This document shows positions 1 through 6,885 of a stretch of DNA of 22,383 nucleotides, one piece after another (position 1 is the first letter of the stretch; the number at the start of each line of letters is the position of its first letter). Both the position numbers and the translations under genes were made by a program. The notes under the pieces are model-generated. The model had not been told where the DNA came from and ran no database searches. It saw only the letters and a list, made by a program, of their open reading frames with translations. The DNA is taken from assembly GCA_052035955.1 (NCBI GenBank), contig JBPOHD010000146.1, positions 1 to 22,383 of the forward strand. Reading direction: 5' to 3'. The stretch comes from JAEUNJ01 sp052035955 (GTDB lineage Bacteria; Pseudomonadota; Gammaproteobacteria; Burkholderiales; Rhodocyclaceae).

Positions 1-270
1 GTGATTCCGGGCAATGGCATGGCCGACGAAAACTCAGCAAGCGGGGCGATCCCGAGTTGCGTCGCCTGCTTTACCTCGCCGCCATGCGGGCTTGCCATTC
101 GCCCACCTGGCGACCCTTCTACCAGCGTTGTCTTGACCGCGGCCTGGCGAAGATCCAGGCCCTGGTCATCCTTGCCCGCAAACTCGCCCGCGTCGCCTTT
201 GCCCTTCTCAAAACCCAAACCGACTACCACCCCAGACTCCAAAACGAGCCTTGCGTAACGACATAGAATC
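1..270 (+). mobile_element. Right-hand end of an IS110-family insertion sequence
   Basis: Only the 3' part of the element is inside the window; its left end lies before position 1. The assignment rests on the transposase C-terminus encoded at 3-266. The right boundary is placed just after the transposase stop (264-266). From about 270 the sequence resembles the inner part of the neighbouring REP-like repeats: the string ctcctacagggccg also occurs inside a repeat copy near 509. IS110 elements usually have no long terminal inverted repeats and little sequence after the transposase gene, and several are known to insert into REP sequences, which fits. The exact end is uncertain by several bases. 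Confidence 0.6.
3..266 (+). CDS. IS110-family transposase, C-terminal fragment
   Basis: The frame is open from the window edge to a TAG stop and gives about 87 residues. The features typical of the C-terminal (transposase_20) part of IS110/IS1111/IS116 transposases are visible: GRRKLSKRGDPELRRLLY, then AAMRA, then WRPFYQR, then a basic helix around ALVILARKLARVAFALL. These proteins are RuvC-like (DEDD) recombinases that, in the IS110 group, are guided by a bridge RNA. The catalytic DEDD part would lie upstream of the window, so intactness cannot be judged. The C-terminal part shows no internal stop or frameshift. Confidence 0.85.
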   Translation, partial: DSGQWHGRRKLSKRGDPELRRLLYLAAMRACHSPTWRPFYQRCLDRGLAKIQALVILARKLARVAFALLKTQTDYHPRLQNEPCVTT

Positions 271-294
271 TCCTACAGGGCCGCGATCGGGTTT

Positions 295-647
295 TGTAGG
301 AGCGGCGGTCACGCCGCGATGCCTTTCGGAACGGCCGCCATCGCGCCGCGTGCGGCGCTCCTATGGGGCCGTGCCGTCCGGCATTTTCATTCCGACGTTC
401 CAACGGCCGCCATCGCGCCGCATGCGGCGCTACAGGGCCGCGCCGTCCGGTACTTGTAGGAGCGGCGGTGACGCCGCGATGCCTTTCGGGACCGCTGCAA
501 TCGCGCCGCGTGCGGCGCTCCTACAGGGCCGTGCCGTCCGGCTTTTTCATGCCGACGTTCCAACGGCTGCCATCACGCCGCATGCGGCGCTACAGGGCCG
601 CGCCGTCCGGTATTTGTAGGAGCGGCGGTGACGCCGCGATGCCTTTC
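295..647. repeat. 160-bp tandem repeat (about 2.2 copies) of REP-like palindromes
   Basis: The motif tgtaggagcggcggt begins at 295, 455 and 615, a period of exactly 160 bp. Copies 1 (295-454) and 2 (455-614) differ at only about a dozen or so positions; copy 3 stops matching after 647. Each full unit contains a forward REP-like module (gtaggagcggcg..cgccgcgatg) and two in the opposite orientation (catcgcgccgcgtgcggcgctccta and a shorter variant ending gcgctac). The arrangement is therefore BIME-like. Such GTAGGAGCGGC..GCCGC elements are common between genes in Pseudomonas, Xanthomonas and betaproteobacteria. Open frames crossing the array look like repeat translation, not genes. No RAYT (REP-associated tyrosine transposase) gene is visible in the window. 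Confidence 0.9.
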
Positions 648-858
648 CTGGCCGCCCCGACGGCATCGGGCGGCGGAAAGCAGGAGGCGCCGGACCCTGC
701 CTGGCGACGGAGCCCCGGTCTCCCCGGGAAAATTGCATCCGGCATTTTCCTGCGGCTTTCCCGCGGACAGCGCGGGACCCGTTCGCGGTCCCGCCTGCGG
801 CGTATGATTGGCCGGGGACCCGCTTCGATACGGATCCGGGCAGACAAGGGAGATCGCG
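648..858. other. Non-coding stretch upstream of the corrinoid operon
   Basis: There is no convincing gene here. The only frame running into the next gene starts at a TTG (808) with no ribosome binding site. A perfect 8-bp inverted repeat (gcgggacc at 772-779, ggtcccgc at 787-794, 7-base loop) could be a transcript hairpin or operator. A TATGAT hexamer at 803-808 is a possible -10 box, without a recognisable -35. With the hairpin next to it and the operon's first ATG about 50 bases downstream, this is the most likely place for the operon promoter. Confidence 0.4.
772..794. other. Inverted repeat / hairpin before the corrinoid operon
   Basis: Two perfect 8-base arms, gcgggacc and ggtcccgc, are separated by 7 bases. 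There is no T-run after it, so a simple rho-independent terminator is unlikely. It lies immediately before the TATGAT hexamer at 803-808, which makes an operator another possibility. Function is unknown. Confidence 0.35.
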
Positions 859-1491
859 ATGCATGCACTGGTCGAACCATTCCGCCGGTCGCTGGAAATC
901 CTCGACCGCGTGGGCGCCGAGACGATTTTCGACCAGGCCCTGGCGTCGATGACGCCCATCCAGGCCGTCGAGGGGGTGGTCGTCCCGGCGCTCCAGCAGA
1001 TGGGCGAGGCCTGGGAGTCCGGGACCGTCGCCCTGTCCCAGATCTACATGGGCGGACGCTTCTGCGAGGAACTCGTGGAAAAGGTGCTGCCCCCCAGCGA
1101 CCCCGACCGCAAGCACCAGCCCCGCTCGGCCATCGTCGTCTTCAGCGACTACCACATGCTCGGCAAGCGCATCGTCTATTCCCTGATGCGCGCCAGCGGC
1201 TTCGAGCTCTTCGACTACGGCCGCATGGATGCCGACGAACTGGTCGAACGCGCCGTGGCCGACCGGATCAGGGTACTGCTCGTCTCCGTGCTGATGCTGC
1301 CCTCGGCGCTCAGGGTGCGGGAACTGACGGCCCGGCTGAAAGCGGCGAGCCCAGGCATCCGCATCGTCGTCGGCGGCGCGCCCTTCCTCTTCGACGAGCG
1401 CCTGTGGGTCGAAGTTGGCGCCGACGCCATGGGCCGCAGCGCCGCCGACGCGGTGACCATCGTCGGCGGCTGGATGGAGGAAATGCAATGA
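859..1491 (+). CDS. Corrinoid (B12)-binding methyltransferase protein, MtbC/MtaC-like
   Basis: This 210-residue protein has the two-domain layout of small corrinoid proteins: an N-terminal helical cap (about 1-88, with the G-x-W-x-x-G-type segment MGEAWESG near 48-55) and a C-terminal Rossmann-like B12 domain. The three B12 signatures are present: DxHxxG as D97-Y-H99-M-L-G102, SxL as S143-V-L145, and GG at 172-173. In this family the cofactor binds base-off with His99 as the lower ligand, and the protein shuttles a methyl group between two methyltransferases. The ATG at 859 was chosen because aagggag lies 6 bases before it. The gene ends in an overlap with the UroD-like gene, so the two are probably translated together. 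No methyltransferase I (MtbB/MtaB/MttB type) or corrinoid reactivation (RACE) gene is nearby. A signalling role is inference. Confidence 0.85.
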   Translation: MHALVEPFRRSLEILDRVGAETIFDQALASMTPIQAVEGVVVPALQQMGEAWESGTVALSQIYMGGRFCEELVEKVLPPSDPDRKHQPRSAIVVFSDYHMLGKRIVYSLMRASGFELFDYGRMDADELVERAVADRIRVLLVSVLMLPSALRVRELTARLKAASPGIRIVVGGAPFLFDERLWVEVGADAMGRSAADAVTIVGGWMEEMQ

Positions 1492-2549
1492 GCGCCGGAA
1501 CCATGAACTCCATGCAACGCACCCTGACGGCCCTGGGCCAGCAGGAGCCCGATCGCGTCCCCCTGTTCCTGCTGACCACCCATCACGGGGCGAAGGAGGT
1601 CGGCCTGTCGATCGAGGAGTACTACTCCCGCGCCGACAACGTCATCGAAGGCCAGATGCGCCTGCTGAGGAAGTACCGGGCCGATTGCCTCTATGGCTTC
1701 CACTATGCCGCCATCGAGGTGGAGGCCTGGGGCGGGACCTCGCTGTTCTTCCCGGATGGCCCGCCCCTTTGCGGGACGCCGATCATCACCCGGCCCGAGG
1801 ACATCGACGGGTTGCGCGCACCGGCGGTGGAGTCGGCGCCGGGGCTCCGGCGGGTCCTGGATACCCTGCGCGGCCTGAAGTCGCGGGTGGGCGACACGGT
1901 GCCGATCATCGGCGTGGCGATTTCCCCCTTCTCCCTGCCTGTCATGCAGATGGGCTTCGACCGCTACCTCGAACTGATCCACGAGCAGCCCGCCCGCTTC
2001 GAGCGGCTCATGGAAGCGAACATCGGCTTCACGGTCGAGTGGGCCAATGCGCAGCTCGCTGCCGGCGCGACCGCGATCTGCTATTTCGATCCGGTGTCGT
2101 CGACCACGAACATCCCGCGCCAGCTCTACCTCACCACCGGGCAGTCGGTGGCGAAGCGTGCGCTGGCACGGATCAAGGGGCCCACGGCCACCCACATGGC
2201 CTCGGGACGCTGCCTGCCGATCATCGGCGACATCGCCGACACGGGTACCGCCATCGTCGGCGTCAGCGGCCTGGAGAACCTGCGGGAACTCAAGGCGGCC
2301 GCCAGGGGGCGCGTCAGCCTGCTCGGCAACCTGAATGGCATAGAGATGCGGCGCTGGTCGCCGGCCCAGGCGGAGGCCGAGGTCAAGCGGGCCATCGCCC
2401 TGGCCGGGCGCGGCGGCGGTTTCCTGCTCGCCGACAACCACGGCGAGATTCCATGGTTCGTCCCGGACGAGGTGCTGCTGGCCATCGGCGAGGCCGTCGA
2501 GCGCTGGGGGCGCTATCCCCTCGACTGGGTGGACGGCTGGACGGAATAA
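1488..2549 (+). CDS. UroD/MtaA-like corrinoid methyltransferase family protein
   Basis: The product has 353 residues in a uroporphyrinogen decarboxylase (UroD) fold. It starts at the ATG of an ATGA overlap with the corrinoid gene, with ggagg 7 bases upstream. Its size and partner fit the MtaA/MtbA group, which moves methyl groups between a corrinoid protein and a thiol. It is not HemE: the N-terminal arginine-rich signature of true decarboxylases is missing. The zinc motif of MtaA/MtbA proteins (HxC...C) is changed. The corresponding segment reads THMASGRC (H236, A238, C242) and the later Cys position reads ADNHGEIP (H318). Zinc-thiol activation may therefore be altered or lost, leaving a ligand-binding or differently reactive enzyme. 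The family call is firm; substrate and activity are unknown. Confidence 0.8.
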   Translation: MSAGTMNSMQRTLTALGQQEPDRVPLFLLTTHHGAKEVGLSIEEYYSRADNVIEGQMRLLRKYRADCLYGFHYAAIEVEAWGGTSLFFPDGPPLCGTPIITRPEDIDGLRAPAVESAPGLRRVLDTLRGLKSRVGDTVPIIGVAISPFSLPVMQMGFDRYLELIHEQPARFERLMEANIGFTVEWANAQLAAGATAICYFDPVSSTTNIPRQLYLTTGQSVAKRALARIKGPTATHMASGRCLPIIGDIADTGTAIVGVSGLENLRELKAAARGRVSLLGNLNGIEMRRWSPAQAEAEVKRAIALAGRGGGFLLADNHGEIPWFVPDEVLLAIGEAVERWGRYPLDWVDGWTE

Positions 2550-2574
2550 GCCTGATCGTTCCGGCGCACCGGCC

Positions 2575-4344
2575 ATGGCTCAACGGCTCTGCATCCTCTG
2601 CTGCGCGAATTTCCTGCCCGAGTTCACGGCCGCCGCCAGCGCCTGGGAAGACGTCGCGGTGGCAGGCTTCCCGGCCCGTTGCGGCCGTCCCCCCATTGCC
2701 TGGGAGGAGTTGCGCCCCCTGTTGCCGACGAACTGCACCGAGGTCGTCGTGCTGGGCCGCGCCTGCCTCGGCGGCCTCGATGCCCTGCCGGGAGACTTTC
2801 CGCCGACCCGCGTACTGCCCGTCGGGCAGTGCTTCCACCTGGTGGCCGGGGAACAACTCGTCGACGAGGCGATCACGGGCGGCGGCTACCTCGTCACGCC
2901 GGCCTGGCTGGCCGACTGGCGCGGCCAGTTGAAGGCCATGGGCTTCGAACCGGCGCAGGCCCGCGAGTTCTTCCGGGATTTCGCCCGCGAACTGGTTTTC
3001 TTCGATACCGGCCTGAACCCGGAGAGTCGGCAGGCGCTGGCCCAGTTCGAGGAGGCCACCGGCCTTCCCGGCCGGCGGATTGCGGTCGGGCTGGACCACG
3101 TGCGACCGATGCTGGCGAACATCGTCCTCGAATGGCGCCTGGAGAAGGAGCGCCGGGCCGCCGCCGACCTGGGCCGTCGCCACGGCGCGGAACTGGCGGA
3201 TCACGTGGCGGCCATGGACGTCCTCGCCCGCCTGGCCAGGACGCGCCACGAGGCGGAAGCCGTCGCCACCATCGAGGAACTGTTCCAGATGCTGTTCGCG
3301 CCCGCCGCCCTGCACTACCTGCGCGTGGAGAACGGCGTGCCGATCGCCATCCGGCCGATCCCCGAGGCGGTGGAAGGGGACATGCGCGCCCTCGCCGCGG
3401 CCTACACCTGGACGCGGGATGGCGGGGGATTCCTCCTGCGCATCCAGCACGGCGAGGACACCGTCGGCGTCGTCGCGGTGGACGGCCTGGCCTTTCCGGC
3501 CTATCGGGAGCGCTACCTGAACATGGCCCTGGCGGTGGCCGGCGTCTGTGGCCTGGCCATCGAGAATGCGCGCAACCGCCGGCGCCTGCTCGACGCGGAG
3601 AAGATGGCGTCCCTGGGCATCGTGGTCGCCGGCGTGGCCCATGAGGTCAACACGCCGCTGGGCGTCGGACTCGCCGCCTCGAGCGCCCTGCAGGGCCAGG
3701 CCCGCGAACTGGCCGGGCGCTTCGCGGCCCGCACCATGACCCAGTCCGACCTGCAGGCCTACCTGGCGAACGCCGAATCCGCCACCCGGCTGATCCGGGA
3801 CAACCTGGAGCGAATCGGCCACCTGGTCGATGCCTTCCGCCAGGTGGCCGTGGAAGGCCAGGGGACGAACCACTGCCGGTTCAGGTTCCGGGCCTGCCTC
3901 GAGGATGCGCTCGCCACCTTCGGGGACCGGCTGCCGGCCGACCGGGTCGCGGTGAACATCGAATGCGATCCGGACCTGGAGGTCGACAGCGTGGCGGGCG
4001 ACTGGGCGAGCGTCTTCGTCAACCTGGTCGGCAATTCCCTCAGGCACGGATTCAAGGGCCGCCAGCATGGCACCATATCCATCCGCGTCGGCAACGATGC
4101 GACGCGACTGCGCGTGGAGTACCATGACGATGGCGTCGGGGTCGCACCGGCCGCCCTGGCGCGCATCTTCGATCCTTTCTTCACCACCGACCTGCAACAG
4201 GGAATGGGGCTCGGCATGCATCTCGTCTACAACCTCGTCACCCACCGTTTCGGCGGCAGCATCCAGTGCGAGAGCCGGCCCGGGGAAGGGCTGCGGATGC
4301 ACATCGACGTTCCGATCCGGATGGGCCAGGCAAGCCCGCCATGA
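2575..4344 (+). CDS. Histidine kinase with Cys-rich N-terminal (DUF1638-like) sensor region
   Basis: This 589-residue kinase starts 25 bases after the UroD-like gene, with no clear ribosome binding site. Residues 1-190 form an unusual domain with Cys at 6, 9, 10, 36, 54, 64 and 86 and a YLVTPAWL segment. The pattern recalls DUF1638 proteins, which I believe often sit beside corrinoid methyltransferase genes; that link is my inference. A basic helical linker (about 188-215) and a GAF-like region (about 216-332) follow. Then come the phosphorylation site H356 in VAHEVNTPLG and the ATPase domain: N-box N483/N487, D518-DG, and G-box GMGLGMHL at 543-550. No transmembrane segment is visible, so it is probably cytosolic. 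It has no receiver domain; the hybrid kinase overlapping its stop is the natural partner. Confidence 0.85.
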   Translation: MAQRLCILCCANFLPEFTAAASAWEDVAVAGFPARCGRPPIAWEELRPLLPTNCTEVVVLGRACLGGLDALPGDFPPTRVLPVGQCFHLVAGEQLVDEAITGGGYLVTPAWLADWRGQLKAMGFEPAQAREFFRDFARELVFFDTGLNPESRQALAQFEEATGLPGRRIAVGLDHVRPMLANIVLEWRLEKERRAAADLGRRHGAELADHVAAMDVLARLARTRHEAEAVATIEELFQMLFAPAALHYLRVENGVPIAIRPIPEAVEGDMRALAAAYTWTRDGGGFLLRIQHGEDTVGVVAVDGLAFPAYRERYLNMALAVAGVCGLAIENARNRRRLLDAEKMASLGIVVAGVAHEVNTPLGVGLAASSALQGQARELAGRFAARTMTQSDLQAYLANAESATRLIRDNLERIGHLVDAFRQVAVEGQGTNHCRFRFRACLEDALATFGDRLPADRVAVNIECDPDLEVDSVAGDWASVFVNLVGNSLRHGFKGRQHGTISIRVGNDATRLRVEYHDDGVGVAPAALARIFDPFFTTDLQQGMGLGMHLVYNLVTHRFGGSIQCESRPGEGLRMHIDVPIRMGQASPP

Positions 4345-6437
4345 GCGACGACCGGGACTTCTCCGACCTCTTCGCGCCGGAGCCGCTGCCCAGCGCGACG
4401 GCGGCCGCCGCGGCGCCCTGGAAGATCCTCCTGGTCGACGACGAACCCGACATCCACGCCGCCCTGCGCCTGGCCCTCCACGACGTCGTGATCCAGGAAC
4501 GGCCTTTGCTGCTGCTCGATGCCCGCTCCGGGGCCGAGGCCCGCGCCCTGTTCGCGGCGCATCCGGACATCGCCGCGGTCCTCCTCGACGTCGTGATGGA
4601 GACGGAGCAGGCCGGCCTGGAACTGGTCCGCCACATCCGCCGCGACCTGCAGAACAGGCGCGTGCAGATCCTCATCGTCACCGGCCAGCCCGGTTATGCG
4701 CCGCAGCGCGAGGTGGTCACCGACTACGAGATCGACGGCTACCGGCTGAAATCCGACCTGACGGCGGAGAAGATCTTCGTCTCGGTGTATGCGGCCTTGC
4801 GCACCCATCAGGTCCTGCTGGAACTGGAGAACTACCGGGCGGACCTGGAACGCATGGTCGCCGAGCGGACGGCGGAACTGGAAAAGACCAGCGATCGCCT
4901 GGCCGAGACCGATTTCGCCATGGAAAAGGTCGGCATCGGCATTGCCTGGAACGATGCCGCGAGCGGGCGCTTCCTCTATGCCAATGGCGAGACCTGCCGG
5001 CAGCTCGGCTATGACCGGGAGGAAATCCTCGCCCTCACCGTTTCCGACATCAATCCCGAGTTTCCCCCCGAGGCGGTGCGCCGGGTTGCCCGCGACATGG
5101 CCGCCCAGGGGGGATACCTGCGGCTCGAGACGCGGCACCGGCGCAAGGACGGCAGTTCCTATCCGGTGGAAGCCACCATCTATTTGCGCCAGCGGGACGA
5201 GGGGGCCTGGTTCATCGCCTTCTACAACGACATCACCGTGCGCAAGGAGGCGGAACGCCAACTGATCCAGGCGCGCGACGCCGCCGAGGCGGCCAACCGC
5301 GCGAAGAGCACCTTCCTGGCCAACATGTCCCACGAGTTGCGTACGCCGATGAACGCCATCCTCGGCCTGACCGGCCTGGCCAAGCGGCATGCCGACAACC
5401 CCAGGCTCCTGGACCACCTGGAGAAGGTGGAACAGGCCTCCCACAACCTGCTCGGCATCATCAACGACATCCTCGACATCTCCAAGATCGAGGCCGAGCG
5501 CATGACCCTGGAACGGGTCGACTTCCGCCTGGGCGAGGTGCTGGAGAACCTGGCCAGCCTGATCGGCCACAAGGCCCGGGCCAAGGGCCTGGAGCTGCGT
5601 ATCGACCTGCCGCCCGAGCTGATGGCCCTGCCGCTGGCCGGCGATCCGCTGCACCTGGGACAGATCCTGCTCAACCTGGCCGGCAACGCGGTCAAGTTCA
5701 CCAGCGCCGGCTCGGTGGCGGTCCGGGCGGCCATCGTCGAGGACGACGGCCGCGAGGCCACGCTCCGTTTCGAGATCCAGGATACCGGCATCGGCATCCG
5801 GGCAGAGGACCAGAAGCGCCTCTTCACCGCCTTCGAGCAGGCGGACGGCTCCATGACGAGGAAGTACGGCGGCACGGGCCTGGGCCTGGCGATCAGCAAG
5901 CGGCTGGTCCAGTTGATGGGGGGCGGCATCGGCGTGGACAGCCTGCCCGGGAAGGGGAGCACCTTCTGGTTCACGGTACGGCTCCCCAAGGCCCCGGAAG
6001 GCGCGGCGCAGGCACCCGCGTCGGAGGAGGGCTCGGCCGAGGTCCGGATCCGCGCCCGCCATGCCGGCGCCCGGGTGCTCCTGGTCGAGGACGAACCCAT
6101 CAACCAGGAGGTGTCGCGGGCCCTGCTGGAGGACATCGGGTTCCGGGTGGACCTGGCCGAACACGGCCGGCAGGCGGTGGAAATGGCGGCCCGGACCGAC
6201 TATGCACTGATCCTGATGGACATGCAGATGCCGGTCATGAACGGCGTCGACGCGACGAAGGCCATCCGCGCCGGACAGCGCAATGCCCGCACGCCCATCA
6301 TCGCCATGACGGCCAATGCCTTCGAGGAGGACCGTCGGACCTGCCTGGCCGCCGGCATGAACGACCACGTCGGCAAGCCCATCGACGACGGGGTCCTGTT
6401 CGAGTCCCTGCTGCGCTGGCTGGACAAGCCGCGCTGA
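4341..6437 (+). CDS. Hybrid sensor kinase, REC-PAS-HisKA-HATPase-REC
   Basis: The product has 698 residues, and the ATG overlaps the previous kinase's TGA. Domains in order are: N-terminal receiver (about 27-150; acidic D33/D34, phospho-acceptor D83, K137); coiled coil (about 155-190); PAS (about 190-303); HisKA with H331 in MSHELRTPMN; ATPase (N449, DTGIG at 481-485, GTGLGL at 511-516); and C-terminal receiver (about 576-695; D582/D584, D627, K679). The first receiver and its following segment resemble the REC region of DUF3369-type regulators. No HPt or DNA-binding domain is present, so the signal must leave through a protein encoded elsewhere. The N-terminal receiver is a likely target of the upstream kinase, giving a local two-kinase relay. 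No membrane segment is visible. Confidence 0.92.
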   Translation: MSDDRDFSDLFAPEPLPSATAAAAAPWKILLVDDEPDIHAALRLALHDVVIQERPLLLLDARSGAEARALFAAHPDIAAVLLDVVMETEQAGLELVRHIRRDLQNRRVQILIVTGQPGYAPQREVVTDYEIDGYRLKSDLTAEKIFVSVYAALRTHQVLLELENYRADLERMVAERTAELEKTSDRLAETDFAMEKVGIGIAWNDAASGRFLYANGETCRQLGYDREEILALTVSDINPEFPPEAVRRVARDMAAQGGYLRLETRHRRKDGSSYPVEATIYLRQRDEGAWFIAFYNDITVRKEAERQLIQARDAAEAANRAKSTFLANMSHELRTPMNAILGLTGLAKRHADNPRLLDHLEKVEQASHNLLGIINDILDISKIEAERMTLERVDFRLGEVLENLASLIGHKARAKGLELRIDLPPELMALPLAGDPLHLGQILLNLAGNAVKFTSAGSVAVRAAIVEDDGREATLRFEIQDTGIGIRAEDQKRLFTAFEQADGSMTRKYGGTGLGLAISKRLVQLMGGGIGVDSLPGKGSTFWFTVRLPKAPEGAAQAPASEEGSAEVRIRARHAGARVLLVEDEPINQEVSRALLEDIGFRVDLAEHGRQAVEMAARTDYALILMDMQMPVMNGVDATKAIRAGQRNARTPIIAMTANAFEEDRRTCLAAGMNDHVGKPIDDGVLFESLLRWLDKPR

Positions 6438-6453
6438 GCCGGCCGGGGCCGGC
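6438..6453. terminator. Possible bidirectional hairpin between convergent genes
   Basis: The palindrome gccggccggggccggc directly follows the hybrid kinase stop and precedes the convergent stop at 6466. A stem of about six G/C pairs with a four-base loop can form. There is no T-run on either side, so intrinsic termination is only weakly supported. Confidence 0.25.
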
Positions 6454-6465
6454 GATGCCCGCCGC

Positions 6466-6885
6466 TCAGGCGAACAGCGAGCGCCACCAGCGGCGGCGGT
6501 TCTCGGGCTGCGGCCGCGGCGGCCGCAGATCCTCGGGGGGAACGCGGCTGAGGATCCAGCCGGGCAGCGGCGGGTTCTTCGAGGAGCCGCAGGAGACCCC
6601 GAGGTTGTCCGGGTCGTAGATCTTCACGAAGGTGGGGCGCTCCAGGTCGTCGGCATAGACGATGCTGCAGTAGTCGTGGCGGTGGTTTTCCCGCAGCAGG
6701 GCGTCCATCCGCGGCAGGAAGGCGGCCACCGCCTCCGCCGTCGCCGGCGCGGCCGGCACCGGCTCGCCGACGGCATAGACGTACCAGCCGGCGGCCGGAT
6801 CGATGCGCCGCCAGAAGGCGGCGAGCTGGTCCCAGGACATGATGGACCAGAGGCGCCCGGCGTAGAGGGCCTGGAAGTCGCTCAT
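6466..6885 (-). CDS. Conserved hypothetical protein coupled to ilvD
   Basis: This 139-residue protein has no domain I can name. It has an aromatic N-terminal half (WDQLAAFWRRIDPAAGWYVY near 18-37), a central HRHDYCSIVYADD segment, then FVKIYDPDNLGVSCGSS and a basic, Pro/Arg-rich tail ending RRWWRSLFA. No signal peptide or membrane helix is seen. Its ATG overlaps the TGA of ilvD in an ATGA junction, so it is almost certainly translated by coupling. The spared Cys residues (C73, C99) are the only metal-ligand candidates. A housekeeping role tied to IlvD expression or iron-sulfur status is possible but is only a guess from position. The base composition matches the neighbours. Confidence 0.75.
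   Translation of the reverse strand: MSDFQALYAGRLWSIMSWDQLAAFWRRIDPAAGWYVYAVGEPVPAAPATAEAVAAFLPRMDALLRENHRHDYCSIVYADDLERPTFVKIYDPDNLGVSCGSSKNPPLPGWILSRVPPEDLRPPRPQPENRRRWWRSLFA

Noticed and set aside
295..647. CRISPR array
   Set aside because: The repeat unit is 160 bp with no unique spacers of constant length, there is no cas gene, and the palindromic modules are REP-like.
251..858. Open frames running through the REP-like array into the corrinoid and UroD genes
   Set aside because: Their translations mirror the 160-bp DNA repeat. Good starts with ribosome binding sites lie later, at 859 and 1488.
1488..2549. hemE (uroporphyrinogen decarboxylase of haem synthesis)
   Set aside because: The N-terminal arginine signature of HemE is missing, and the gene overlaps a corrinoid protein gene; the MtaA/MtbA branch fits better.
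2383..6368. Long minus-strand open frames opposite the two kinases of the first operon
   Set aside because: They have the same low-complexity composition and no recognisable motif. The plus-strand frames carry full kinase signatures and overlapping start/stop junctions.
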